From contig NZ_OMOR01000001.1 of assembly GCF_900302465.1 (NCBI RefSeq), positions 1,178,001-1,242,000 of the forward strand: a stretch of 64,000 bases of DNA, given 5' to 3'. Position 1 is the first letter of the stretch. Every line of letters begins with the position of its first letter. Made by a program: the position numbers and the translations under genes. This stretch comes from Ascidiaceihabitans donghaensis. Lineage in GTDB: Bacteria > Pseudomonadota > Alphaproteobacteria > Rhodobacterales > Rhodobacteraceae. The notes below the pieces were generated by a model. That model searched no databases, had not been told where the DNA came from, and was given only the letters and a program-made list of their open reading frames with translations. Positions 34,739 to 43,788 of the stretch are shown in pieces.

Positions 34739-35446
34739 ATGACACATCCTGAACGCCCGCATCGCAATTTCTATGGCCGCCTTAAAGGCAAACATCTTAA
34801 GAATAGCCAGCGTGGCTATCTGGATGAAGACCTTTCCGCGTTGTCGCTCGGTCTTGTGGACTGGGATGTGAACCCGGATCGCACGCCGCTTGATCTGCAA
34901 ACCCGGTTTGACGGAAAGCCGGTCTGGCTGGAAATCGGATTTGGTGGTGGCGAGCACATGGTGCATCAAGCCGCACAAAACCCTGATGTGGGTATCATCG
35001 GCTGTGAGCCGTACATCAACGGTGTTGCCATGCTGTTGGGGAAAATTCGCCGCGCTGGCACAGATGGTGTCGCAGTCTACCCCGGTGATGTGCGTGATAT
35101 GTTTGATGTTTTGCCGGACGCATCGATTGATCGTGCGTTTTTGCTGTATCCTGACCCTTGGCCTAAATCACGCCACCATCGCCGTCGCTTTGTCACCGCA
35201 GAGCATTTGCAGCCTTTGGCCCGTGTTTTGAAACCAGGGGCGACGTTTCGTGTGGCCACGGACATTCCCGATTATGTGCGCCAAACCATGCAAGAGGTGC
35301 CGCGCCACGGATTTACCTGGACCGCGCAAGGCCCCGAAGACTGGCGCGTGGCGTGGGACGACTGGATTTCGACCCGCTACGAGCAAAAGGCACTGCGCGA
35401 AGGTCGCACACCGCATTACATGACCTTTACGCGTGATCCGGATTGA
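34739..35446 (+). CDS. trmB: tRNA (guanine-N7-)-methyltransferase
   Basis: 235 residues. R-N-F-Y-G-R-L-K-G-K at the start, the SAM loop L-E-I-G-F-G-G-G-E-H, the P-D-P-W-P-K-S-R-H-H-R-R-R signature and the closing T-R-Y-E-Q-K-A are all TrmB marks. It forms m7G46 in tRNA. The ATG at 34739 begins the conserved region; an upstream extension overlapping the RTX gene is rejected. Confidence 0.93.
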   Translation: MTHPERPHRNFYGRLKGKHLKNSQRGYLDEDLSALSLGLVDWDVNPDRTPLDLQTRFDGKPVWLEIGFGGGEHMVHQAAQNPDVGIIGCEPYINGVAMLLGKIRRAGTDGVAVYPGDVRDMFDVLPDASIDRAFLLYPDPWPKSRHHRRRFVTAEHLQPLARVLKPGATFRVATDIPDYVRQTMQEVPRHGFTWTAQGPEDWRVAWDDWISTRYEQKALREGRTPHYMTFTRDPD

Positions 35447-35489
35447 GTTCGGCTGCGTCTCTTCCTAGCGTCGCGCCAAGGAGATTCAG

Positions 35490-35945
35490 ATGAAAAGAAG
35501 AGACGTGAAAACCCGGTTTGGGGATTTATGCGTGGTCGAGGAAGACGGCGCGATCGTGGCCTTGGACTGGAAACTGTCCGGTTGCGTTGATCGTTCGGAT
35601 GTATTGGATGCAGCAGCGTGTCAGCTTCAGCGTTACGATGCAGGCACCCTAGAGGTTTTTGAACTGCCGTTGCGCATCAAAGGCAGCGACTTTCAGCAAG
35701 CTGTATGCGCCCAGATGTCGGCCATTCCTTTTGGATACACGGTCACATATGGCGAGATTGCCAAGGCGCTTGGTGCGCCCGCGCAGGCCGTCGGTGGCGC
35801 CTGTGGTGGAAATCCGATTCCTATCATTGTCCCGTGCCACCGGGTTATGGGCGCCAAGGGGCTGACAGGATTTTCTGGCGCGGGGGGTATTGAGACCAAG
35901 GTGGCCCTGTTGCGTCACGAAGGTGCGGCGGGTTTGTTGATTTGA
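35490..35945 (+). CDS. Methylated-DNA--protein-cysteine methyltransferase
   Basis: 151 residues. The suicide cysteine is in I-V-P-C-H-R-V, with the helix-turn-helix segment P-F-G-Y-T-V-T-Y-G-E-I-A-K-A-L before it. It removes alkyl groups from O6-guanine directly. No Ada AraC-type domain is present, so it is the Ogt/MGMT form. It has AAGGAGATT as ribosome site and follows trmB by 43 bp. Confidence 0.9.
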   Translation: MKRRDVKTRFGDLCVVEEDGAIVALDWKLSGCVDRSDVLDAAACQLQRYDAGTLEVFELPLRIKGSDFQQAVCAQMSAIPFGYTVTYGEIAKALGAPAQAVGGACGGNPIPIIVPCHRVMGAKGLTGFSGAGGIETKVALLRHEGAAGLLI

Positions 35946-36006
35946 TGTGGTGAGGGCGCGCTGCCCTACCTGCGGTACCCCGATGTTTTTTAGGAAAAAG
36001 ACAGGG

Positions 36007-36699
36007 TTAATCGGCCTTTTCGGTCATTTGCTGCGCAATGCCTGCACCCAACAAGTAGACAGATGTCACGATCAGCCCCCAATGCGCCCAGCTTTCAGGG
36101 TGGAAATCCACCCAAGCGGCCCATCCCGCAAAGAAGGTCCACGCCAATGCCATTGGCAAAGTTATAGTGCGCCAGCGTTCCGTGCGCACCGGATGTACAA
36201 ACTTCAACGGCAAGAACATGGCCACGGCAAGGGCTGTGACAAGCCCCAGTGAAACCCAAAAGTTCGGCTCCAGTGCAAAGATCACCAGCACCAGCATGTT
36301 CCAGCATCCGGGAAACCCTGAGAATGAATTGTCTTTTGTTTTCATGCGGGTATCTGCGAAATACATCGCCGAGGCGAAGGTGATCACGATGATCGCAAAC
36401 CATCCTGTCCACCCGTCCATCAGCCCGGATTTGAACAAAGCAAAGGCCGGAATGAACACATAGGTCAGGTAATCGATGATCAGGTCCAGCAAAACTCCGT
36501 CGAATTCCGCCGCATTGTCTTTGACATTGTAGTGCCGCGCCAATGGCCCATCAATTCCGTCCACCGCGAAAGCGACAACGAGCCACAAAAACATAAGATC
36601 ATATTTTGCATCAACCGCTGCCAGCATTGCCAACATGGCAAAGACAGCGCCTGTGGCGGTAAGCAGGTGAACACTGAGGGCTTTGAATTTTGGTGTCAT
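36007..36699 (-). CDS. pcs: Phosphatidylcholine synthase
   Basis: 230 residues with about eight hydrophobic segments. The CDP-alcohol phosphotransferase site is D-G-P-L-A-R, then 12 residues, then G-V-L-L-D-L-I-I-D, exactly the longer spacing that marks bacterial Pcs. The enzyme condenses choline with CDP-diacylglycerol at the inner membrane, so the organism probably makes phosphatidylcholine when choline is present. It stands alone between ogt (convergent) and the P460 gene. Confidence 0.9.
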   Translation of the reverse strand: MTPKFKALSVHLLTATGAVFAMLAMLAAVDAKYDLMFLWLVVAFAVDGIDGPLARHYNVKDNAAEFDGVLLDLIIDYLTYVFIPAFALFKSGLMDGWTGWFAIIVITFASAMYFADTRMKTKDNSFSGFPGCWNMLVLVIFALEPNFWVSLGLVTALAVAMFLPLKFVHPVRTERWRTITLPMALAWTFFAGWAAWVDFHPESWAHWGLIVTSVYLLGAGIAQQMTEKAD

Positions 36700-36737
36700 G
36701 TCGCCTTACATGCCGCAACGGCAGAGCGGATGCAAAG

Positions 36738-36767
36738 CAAAACCCGCCAGTGAAACTGGCAGGCTTC
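36738..36767 (-). terminator. Terminator of the cytochrome P460 gene
   Basis: On the minus strand, CCTGCCAGT-TTC-ACTGGCGGG (one wobble pair) is followed by TTTTGCTTTG. It lies between the P460 stop and the pcs start. Confidence 0.75.
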
Positions 36768-36819
36768 AGATTTTCATGATGCAGGCCTTTGTAGCAAGCC
36801 TTGCGCGTGCATGCGTGAC

Positions 36820-37410
36820 TTACTGCCCCAAACGCACTTCTTCGATTGGATATGCCAGAAAATCGCTATCCTCATAGGGTTCATGGCAATCATGGCAGAA
36901 GGATTGTTTGACCTTCATGGTTTTGCCGTTGGGTTGAATGCCTGTGTACAACCAATCATTGGTTTCGGGGATAGAACCCGCTTCCATTTTGGTCATCATC
37001 AACAAGGGACCGGGACGCGCCTTTTTCTTTTTGATCGACACTGTGATGCTTTCTTTGGCCAGAATGGAGCCAACAGGCATCGTAAAGCCTTCTTCTTGAT
37101 ACTTCAGATACTGTTCGGCTGCGATGTCATTGGCGAAGGTGTTCAAAATCCGGTTGCCGTGTGCGCCTTGGACTGCAGGGCGCGTTGAGGTCGCGGCCCA
37201 ACTGCGGAAATTGCTGCCGATTTCGTCGCCTTCCTTGGCGTATCCGGTGGCCATTTTTTCGTTCAGGCAGTCGTACAGGGCAACAATGGCATCCGGTTCC
37301 AGATCAAATGAATCTTCGACGGTGATGGCTGCACAGTCTTCTGCGAAGGCTGTTGTGGCGGTCAGTGCAAGCCCGATGGCGGCGGCGCTCAGGCGCGTGA
37401 AAAGTGTCAT
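36820..37410 (-). CDS. Cytochrome P460-family periplasmic haem protein
   Basis: 196 residues with a clear signal peptide (about 1-23, ending A-F-A). One c-type haem site, C-H-D-C-H, is near the C-terminus after D-W-L-Y-T-G-I-Q-P-N-G-K, the order seen in the cytochrome P460 family. The N-terminal half has an extra cysteine pair (D-C, D-C) that may bridge. Founding members oxidise hydroxylamine or bind NO; whether this one carries the haem-lysine cross-link cannot be judged from sequence reading. The ATG at 37410 gives the best signal peptide; a longer frame from 37449 is rejected. Confidence 0.8.
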   Translation of the reverse strand: MTLFTRLSAAAIGLALTATTAFAEDCAAITVEDSFDLEPDAIVALYDCLNEKMATGYAKEGDEIGSNFRSWAATSTRPAVQGAHGNRILNTFANDIAAEQYLKYQEEGFTMPVGSILAKESITVSIKKKKARPGPLLMMTKMEAGSIPETNDWLYTGIQPNGKTMKVKQSFCHDCHEPYEDSDFLAYPIEEVRLGQ

Positions 37411-37528
37411 TGATATTCCCTGTGTTTGGCGCGTTATTTTATGCCGCATATGGCATACTGCGACAAACTGGCACAGAAGGGATCACGTTTCATTTAACGG
37501 TATTGCACGTTTTCGTGATGTGCGTCTG

Positions 37529-38452
37529 TCATCCCGCTTTGGGGTGCGCACGATCATAAACTTCCATCAAACGTGCGGTATCCACAGCCGTGTAGGCCTG
37601 CGTCGTCGACAAGGATGCGTGGCCTAACAGCTCTTGGATCGACCGCAAATCGCCGCCGGCATTCAGCAGATGTGTCGCAAAGCTGTGTCGCATGGCGTGG
37701 GGGGTGGCTGTGGCTGGCAAGCCAAGTTGCATACGGGCCGAAGCCATCACCTTTTGAATGGCCCGAGGGGACAAGGCGCCGCCCCGAACGCCACGAAACA
37801 TTGGCTGATCGTCTTTCAGAGCAAAGGGACAAAGGTCTATGTAAACGCTGACAGCATCCCGCGCGGCGTCGACCACGGGCACGATCCGTTCTTTGCCACC
37901 TTTACCGATGATGCGCATGACTTGTGGAAGGGGGGCGTCGCCCGCAGTAAGCCCCAAGGCTTCGGATATCCGCAAACCGCACCCCCACAGCAGCGTGACC
38001 ACGGCCACATCGCGGGCCGCAATCCAGGGAGTTTGCGATTGTAGCTCGACACAGTCGATGAGGTCTTGCGCGGCATCCACAGCCAATGGCCGCGGCAGTT
38101 TTTGGGTGAACTTTGGACTGCGCGTCAGCAAAACAGCCGTGGGTTCAAACCCTTCACGCGCGGCCAGCCAACGATAGAAGGCTTTCACCGCGGACAGTTT
38201 GCGTGCCAAAGACCGTGGGCCCACATCTGCAGATCGTGTGTTGGCCATCCACGCACGCATATCGCTGACTGTGATATCGGACAGCGCCGTCAAACCCTGA
38301 GGGGCAGCTTTGTGGCTTGTGATAAACGCCAGAAACTCGGTCACATCCCCCCGATAGGCGGTGATTGTGTTGCCTGCAGCGCCTTTCAACGATTTTTGAT
38401 GTTCCAGCCACGTTTGCAAAGCATCACGTGCAGCCGGAGAAATCAGGCTCAT
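37529..38452 (-). CDS. xerC: Tyrosine recombinase XerC
   Basis: 307 residues. The SAM-like core-binding N-terminal domain is followed by the catalytic domain: Arg in L-R-I-S-E-A-L-G-L, Lys in G-K-G-G-K-E-R, H-A-M-R-H-S-F-A-T-H, G-H-A-S-L and the nucleophile Tyr in T-Q-A-Y-T. Partner of XerD in resolving chromosome dimers at dif; no dif site was seen here. Its ATG overlaps the DUF484 stop as ATGA, the standard DUF484-xerC pairing. Confidence 0.9.
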   Translation of the reverse strand: MSLISPAARDALQTWLEHQKSLKGAAGNTITAYRGDVTEFLAFITSHKAAPQGLTALSDITVSDMRAWMANTRSADVGPRSLARKLSAVKAFYRWLAAREGFEPTAVLLTRSPKFTQKLPRPLAVDAAQDLIDCVELQSQTPWIAARDVAVVTLLWGCGLRISEALGLTAGDAPLPQVMRIIGKGGKERIVPVVDAARDAVSVYIDLCPFALKDDQPMFRGVRGGALSPRAIQKVMASARMQLGLPATATPHAMRHSFATHLLNAGGDLRSIQELLGHASLSTTQAYTAVDTARLMEVYDRAHPKAG

Positions 38453-39156
38453 GACAACCAGCGGCGCATTGCGCGTTCAAAGACGCCCGCAAAGAAGGCC
38501 AAAAGGTCTGTGCCTTGTTGTGGGCCAAACATATGCGGGTCTTCTGCGCCCAGAACCAGCAATCCGGGCAAACGCCCGTCGCCAAAATCCAGTTTCAGGC
38601 AGGATTCTGATCGTATCCAGTCTGCCTTTTCGCCGTAAATTGTTTCTGATGCGTCTTGGACCTGTCGCAAAGTCACTTGGCGGACATGGCCACCACGCCC
38701 GAACGTCAGATAATCGTCGATGAACCCGGGCTCTGCGACACTCAGCACTTCGCCCAGACGCTGAACTGCCGGATCGTTGTCGTTTTGCACGGATTCCAAG
38801 ACCAGACGCACGGCATCCACGCGCAAGATCTCGCCCACTTCTCCTGACAGGTTGCGCAAGAAAGGTTCGAATTCGATAGGGTCCAGCATGCGCAAGATGG
38901 CGCGATGCACCTGATTTGTGCCAGCCAGATTTTCATAAGCGGCGGCAATCACCGACCGGTGTGTGTCTTCAAGCCGGTCAAGACGGCTTTCCAGACGCTC
39001 CATCGCGATGCCACGCAGGTCTACGATGTTGCCGCCCATCGCACGTTCATTCGCCGCGATCAAAGCGTGCATGACGTCTTTGTCATCCAGAATAACGCCG
39101 GGCTGCGAAATAATCGCCTCGCGGAGAGTGTCTTCTATTTTCGGGCTACTGCTCAT
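38449..39156 (-). CDS. DUF484 family protein
   Basis: 235 residues. An N-terminal helical region with a coiled-coil (M-E-R-L-E-S-R-L-D-R-L-E-D, residues about 50-66) is followed by a GAF-like alpha/beta domain (about 90-230). The family is defined by its place upstream of xerC; its role is unknown. First gene of the two-gene operon; its promoter must lie in 39157-39342. Confidence 0.82.
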   Translation of the reverse strand: MSSSPKIEDTLREAIISQPGVILDDKDVMHALIAANERAMGGNIVDLRGIAMERLESRLDRLEDTHRSVIAAAYENLAGTNQVHRAILRMLDPIEFEPFLRNLSGEVGEILRVDAVRLVLESVQNDNDPAVQRLGEVLSVAEPGFIDDYLTFGRGGHVRQVTLRQVQDASETIYGEKADWIRSESCLKLDFGDGRLPGLLVLGAEDPHMFGPQQGTDLLAFFAGVFERAMRRWLS

Positions 39157-39342
39157 AATGCGCCTCTTTAAATTTGCTAAGTTTTAACATGGCTGTCATT
39201 TGAAAGCTGCTCTTTTTTTGTAAGCGCACCGCAAATTCGCCTGTTTTTGTTGCTATTGCGCGTCAGGGTGGAAGAATTGGCGGTTTTTCCCCATCACTTG
39301 GGGGCCATATGTGCGGTATTGATAAGCCATGGAACACGTAAA

Positions 39343-39372
39343 TCAAAAAAATGGCGGGGCCGAAGCCCCGCA
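39343..39372 (-). terminator. Rho-independent terminator of the transaldolase gene
   Basis: On the minus strand GCGGGGC-TTCG-GCCCCGC is followed by CATTTTTTTG. It ends the transcript that begins upstream of 40080. Confidence 0.92.
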
Positions 39373-39426
39373 CAATGATCTTTTTCCCCTAAGCCCATCG
39401 GCGTTGAAGGACTTGCTACAAGCGCT

Positions 39427-40080
39427 TTAGACGATGGATTGACCGGTTTTTGCCCAGTCTTTCATGAATTGATCCAGACCGGCTTGGGTCAGCGGGTGTG
39501 TCGCCAACTTCTTGATGACTTCTGGTGGGGCCGTGATCACGTCGGCGCCGACCAGCGCACATTGCTGCACGTGGTTCACAGAGCGGATGGATGCCGCCAG
39601 AATTTCCGTTTCAAAACCGTAGTTGTCATAGATTGTGCGGATATCTTCAATCAGGTCCATACCGTCCAGATTGATGTCGTCCAAACGGCCGATAAAGGGC
39701 GAGATGAACGTGGCACCGGCTTTCGCCGCCAGCAGCGCCTGGTTGGCCGAGAAACACAATGTGACGTTGATCATGTTGCCTTCACCGGACAGCACTTTGC
39801 AGGCTTTCAAGCCGTCCCACGTCAAGGGCAGTTTGATGGTCACGTTGTCGGCGATCTTGGCCAGTTTGCGGCCTTCTTCGATCATGGCGTCTGATTCAAG
39901 TGCGACCACTTCTGCAGAAACAGGTCCGTCGACAAGGTCGCAAATTTCCTTTGTGACTTCCAGAATGTCGCGGCCTGATTTCAGGATCAGCGACGGGTTT
40001 GTTGTCACCCCGTCGACCATTCCAAGGTCGTTCAGTTCGGCGATTGCATCGATTTCGGCGGTGTCGACGAAGAATTTCAT
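39427..40080 (-). CDS. tal: Transaldolase, short FSA-like form
   Basis: 217 residues, a single TIM barrel. [10 protein letters not shown] at the start, T-T-N-P-S-L, the Schiff-base Lys in V-T-I-K-L-P and [15 protein letters not shown] are diagnostic of subfamily 3B transaldolases, which replace the long form in alphaproteobacteria. Nonoxidative pentose phosphate pathway, cytoplasm; fructose-6-phosphate aldolase activity is the alternative. Divergent from priA. Confidence 0.92.
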   Translation of the reverse strand: MKFFVDTAEIDAIAELNDLGMVDGVTTNPSLILKSGRDILEVTKEICDLVDGPVSAEVVALESDAMIEEGRKLAKIADNVTIKLPLTWDGLKACKVLSGEGNMINVTLCFSANQALLAAKAGATFISPFIGRLDDINLDGMDLIEDIRTIYDNYGFETEILAASIRSVNHVQQCALVGADVITAPPEVIKKLATHPLTQAGLDQFMKDWAKTGQSIV

Positions 40081-40203
40081 AGGGTGGCATCCTTGTGATT
40101 GCGCACGGTAACATCTGTCACCGCGTGGTGGTATTGCGTTGGCGATGCGTGTACCTCATTGGGATGAAATCAGCAAACCCCGAAAATCTGTGAAAGCCGC
40201 GCT

Positions 40204-42399
40204 GTGAGTGACCCTGAATTCTTCCATGAAGGTGCCTTGATTGGTGTATTGACGACGCAGCCATTGGACCGGATGTTGGATTACAAAGCCCCCGAAGGCG
40301 GTTGCCATTTAGGGGCATTTGTCGAAGTGCCTCTGGGCCCCCGTAAAGTTTTGGGCGTCGTTTGGGGCGCGGGGCAAGGCAATTGGGACATCAACAAGGT
40401 GCGCCGCGCATACCGTGTTTTGGATGCGGCCCCCATGCGCTTGGAGATGCGCGAATTTTTGCGCCGTGCCGCAGAGTATACGCTGACCCCCATGTCTGCG
40501 ATGCTTCGGCTGGCCACCCGTGCGCCGGGGCTTGGGGATCCGCCGTCGATGCGTAAAATTTACAGACGCGGTGAAGGGGAACCTGACCGCGTGACCGACG
40601 CGCGCAAGCGTGTTCTTGAGACTTTGGCAGAGTACGGCGATCTGTCCTTTACTCTGAAAGAACTGGCCGAAATGGCGGGGGTGACGTCATCCGTCATCAA
40701 GGGTTTGGTAAAGCAAAACGTGGTCGCCGAAGAAGACAGCCCGCGCGATCTGCCTTTTGCGCGACTGGACCCGTCGCGGCCCAGCAAAACGCTGACCGAA
40801 GATCAGGCCGCGGCGTCCACCTGTCTTGCATCCGAGATTGCGGCCGCACGGTACGGCACAACTTTGCTGCGTGGTGTGACCGGATCTGGCAAAACCGAAG
40901 TCTATCTTGAGGCCGTGGCCGCTGCACTGAAAGCCGGCCGGCAAGCTTTGGTGTTGCTGCCCGAGATTGCCTTGACCGCCGAGTTTTTGAAACGTGTCGA
41001 AGAACGCTTTGGTGCGCGGCCTGCGGAATGGCATTCAGGGGCCACCATGACCGAACGCCGCCGGATCTGGCGTATGGTCGGGCAGGGACAAGCGCAGCTT
41101 GTGATCGGGGCGCGATCGGCGTTGTTCTTGCCCTACCAGAACCTTGGTCTGGTCGTTGTCGATGAAGAACACGACACATCCTACAAACAAGAAGAAGGGG
41201 TGTTGTACAACGCCCGTGATATGACGGTGCTGCGGGCCTCCATTTGCGGCGCACATGTTGTGCTGGCCTCTGCCACCCCGTCACTGGAAAGCTGGGCCAA
41301 TGCAGAAAACGGCAAGTACAAGCGCCTTGATCTGACATCGCGCTTTGGGCCTGCGGTCATGCCCACAATGAAAACCATCGATATGCGGTTGGACAAGCTG
41401 CCGTCGGATCGTTGGGTGTCGGATCGCTTGAAAAACGAAGTGGACAAGCGCATCGCGCTGGGTGAACAGGCGATGTTGTTCATCAACCGTCGCGGCTATG
41501 CGCCGATCACCCTGTGCCGCGCTTGCGGGCATCAGGTCGGCTGCGACGATTGCGATGCACGTATGGTAGAACACCGGTTTCAGAACCGGCTTGTGTGCCA
41601 TCAATGTGGTGAATCCAAACCAATTCCGGACAAGTGCCCGTCCTGTGACGCAGAGGGGCGCATGGCACCTGTTGGGCCAGGGGTCGAACGTTTGGGAGAA
41701 GAGGCTGCAAAGCTGTTTCCGGATGCGCGTATCGCCACGCTGTCGTCCGACATGTACGGATCTGCGCGTGCGTTGAAAGCCGAGATCGAAGCGATTGCGG
41801 CGGGCGGGGCCGACATCGTGATTGGCACACAATTGGTGGCCAAAGGGCACAATTTTCCCAACTTGACCCTTGTGGGTGTGATTGATGCGGATCTGGGCCT
41901 GCAAGGATCGGACCTACGGGCGGCTGAACGCACATTCCAGTTGATGCGGCAAGTTGCGGGCCGTGCGGGCCGTGCGGAAAAACCGGGGACGGCCCTGTTG
42001 CAGACCTATCAGCCTGAACACCCTGTCATTCGCGCGATTTTGGCCGGGGACGAAGAAGGGTTTTGGCGTGCCGAAGCCGCAGAGCGCGAACAGGCGGGGG
42101 TTCCCCCTTATGGACGCATGGCGGGCATCATCGTCAGCGGCCCAGATGTGGCCCAGGTTTTTGATATTGCGAATGAACTGGCGCGACGCGACCAGCCCCT
42201 CAGAGCGATTGGGGCGCAAGTGTACGGCCCGGCACCCGCCCCGATTGCACGGGTGCGCGGGCGTCACCGTGTTCGGTTGCTGGTCAAAGCTGGAAAAGGG
42301 GTCGCGCTGCAAGCCGCCATTGCGCGGTGGACATCACAGGTGCAGGTCAAAGGCGATTTGCGGCTGGCTGTGGATATTGATCCGCAAAGTTTCTACTGA
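40204..42399 (+). CDS. priA: Primosomal protein N' (replication restart helicase)
   Basis: 731 residues. The N-terminal 3'BD domain is followed by Walker A G-V-T-G-S-G-K-T, the D-E-E-H-D box, and eight zinc cysteines in C-R-A-C-G-H-Q-V-G-C-D-D-C and C-H-Q-C ... C-P-S-C. It reloads the replicative helicase at stalled forks. The start is GTG at 40204. A terminator follows at 42400-42433. Confidence 0.94.
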   Translation: MSDPEFFHEGALIGVLTTQPLDRMLDYKAPEGGCHLGAFVEVPLGPRKVLGVVWGAGQGNWDINKVRRAYRVLDAAPMRLEMREFLRRAAEYTLTPMSAMLRLATRAPGLGDPPSMRKIYRRGEGEPDRVTDARKRVLETLAEYGDLSFTLKELAEMAGVTSSVIKGLVKQNVVAEEDSPRDLPFARLDPSRPSKTLTEDQAAASTCLASEIAAARYGTTLLRGVTGSGKTEVYLEAVAAALKAGRQALVLLPEIALTAEFLKRVEERFGARPAEWHSGATMTERRRIWRMVGQGQAQLVIGARSALFLPYQNLGLVVVDEEHDTSYKQEEGVLYNARDMTVLRASICGAHVVLASATPSLESWANAENGKYKRLDLTSRFGPAVMPTMKTIDMRLDKLPSDRWVSDRLKNEVDKRIALGEQAMLFINRRGYAPITLCRACGHQVGCDDCDARMVEHRFQNRLVCHQCGESKPIPDKCPSCDAEGRMAPVGPGVERLGEEAAKLFPDARIATLSSDMYGSARALKAEIEAIAAGGADIVIGTQLVAKGHNFPNLTLVGVIDADLGLQGSDLRAAERTFQLMRQVAGRAGRAEKPGTALLQTYQPEHPVIRAILAGDEEGFWRAEAAEREQAGVPPYGRMAGIIVSGPDVAQVFDIANELARRDQPLRAIGAQVYGPAPAPIARVRGRHRVRLLVKAGKGVALQAAIARWTSQVQVKGDLRLAVDIDPQSFY

Positions 42400-42433
42400 A
42401 GCCCTGCTTTTCCCGTGCAGAATGGCTTTTTTT
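42400..42433 (+). terminator. Terminator of priA
   Basis: AGCCCTGC and GCAG-AAT-GGCT form a stem with a 3-base bulge around loop TTTTCCCGT, followed by seven T. Confidence 0.75.
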
Positions 42434-42558
42434 GAAGGGTTTAAAGTTGGCTTGGTGTGCAATTTGAGAGTTCAGACCTGACCAAAGCCCCACAGCGCGC
42501 ATCAGATGTGCGTGATTGCTCTATCGCCTTTTTAAGGAATTGGGCGTAAGCGAAGGGC

Positions 42559-43788
42559 ATGCGTATCCTTCCAGTCTCTGACACTCATCACTTGCCGTTC
42601 TGGCGTCGTCCCATCGCATTGCTGTTGCTGATGGCCATTGCCATGCCGATTGCGTTGAACACATGGTTTGCGCTTTTAAACAATTTTGTCGTTGAAGTCG
42701 CAGCGTTTGACGGCGCGGACATCGGCCTGCTGCATACAGTGCGCGAGATCCCCGGATTTCTGGCTGTGGGCGTTATCGCGATCATTATTTTTGTGCGTGA
42801 ACAGATTTTGGGTTTGGTGTCGCTGATTTTGCTGGGCGTGGCGTCTGCCATCACGGCGCAATACCCCAGTTTGGGCGGAATTTTGACGCTGACCATGCTG
42901 AGTTCGATCGGTTTTCACTATTACGAGACGGTAAACCAGTCCTTGCAATTGCAGTGGATCCCGAAAGACCGCGCGCCACAGACCCTTGGGTGGTTGATTG
43001 CCGCGGGATCGGCCGCAACTTTCGCTGTGTATCTTGTGATCATGGTGTTCTGGGAGGCATGGAGCCTGACCTATAACATGGTCTTTATGGCCGGTGGTTT
43101 GATCACTGCTGCTATCGCGTTGTTTTGCATGATTTTTTATCCCCAGTTCGAAGGCGCTACCCCCCAAACCAAAAAGATGGTTCTGCGCAAACGCTACTGG
43201 TTGTATTACGCTTTGCAGTTCATGGCGGGGGCGCGGCGACAGATTTTCATGGTGTTTGCAGGCTTTATGATGGTCGAAAAATTTGGCTATGAGGTGCATG
43301 ATTTGACAGCCCTGTTCTTGGTCAACTTGTTGATCAACATGGCCGTGGCGCCGGTATTGGGCCGCGTCGTGTTCAAGTTCGGAGAGCGCAATACGCTGAT
43401 GTTTGAATACACAGGGCTGGTTGCGGTGTTTTTGGCCTATGGTGGCGTTTATTACCTTGGTTGGGGCGTGGCCGTGGCGGCATTTCTGTATGTTGTGGAT
43501 CATATATTCTTCGGGTTGGCGTTGGCTTTGAAAACATACTTTCAAAAAATCGCGGACCCCGCCGATATCGCCCCGACGGCGGCAGTGGCCTTTACCATTA
43601 ACCACATAGCGGCGGTGTTTTTGCCGGTGGTTTTGGGGCTTTTGTGGCTGGTTTCGCCATTGTTGGTCTTTTTGATCGCGGCAGGCATGGCGGGGGTTTC
43701 GCTGATTTTGGCCATGCTCATTCCGCGCAATCCGGAACCGGGCCATGAGACCGTATTTTCAAATGCGGCTCCGGCGCCTGCGGAATAG
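42559..43788 (+). CDS. MFS transporter of unknown substrate
   Basis: 409 residues with about twelve hydrophobic segments and a conserved-looking W-F-A-L-L-N-N-F in the first. The usual loop 2-3 G-x-x-x-D-R-x-G-R-R is not present: the corresponding loop is short, with V-R-E. An E-R-N-T-L loop follows the seventh helix. I place it in the MFS superfamily by its overall pattern. It is fused by position to the next gene: the MATE start codon follows its TAG with no gap, so two transporters are made from one transcript, followed by prmA. Confidence 0.75.
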   Translation: MRILPVSDTHHLPFWRRPIALLLLMAIAMPIALNTWFALLNNFVVEVAAFDGADIGLLHTVREIPGFLAVGVIAIIIFVREQILGLVSLILLGVASAITAQYPSLGGILTLTMLSSIGFHYYETVNQSLQLQWIPKDRAPQTLGWLIAAGSAATFAVYLVIMVFWEAWSLTYNMVFMAGGLITAAIALFCMIFYPQFEGATPQTKKMVLRKRYWLYYALQFMAGARRQIFMVFAGFMMVEKFGYEVHDLTALFLVNLLINMAVAPVLGRVVFKFGERNTLMFEYTGLVAVFLAYGGVYYLGWGVAVAAFLYVVDHIFFGLALALKTYFQKIADPADIAPTAAVAFTINHIAAVFLPVVLGLLWLVSPLLVFLIAAGMAGVSLILAMLIPRNPEPGHETVFSNAAPAPAE

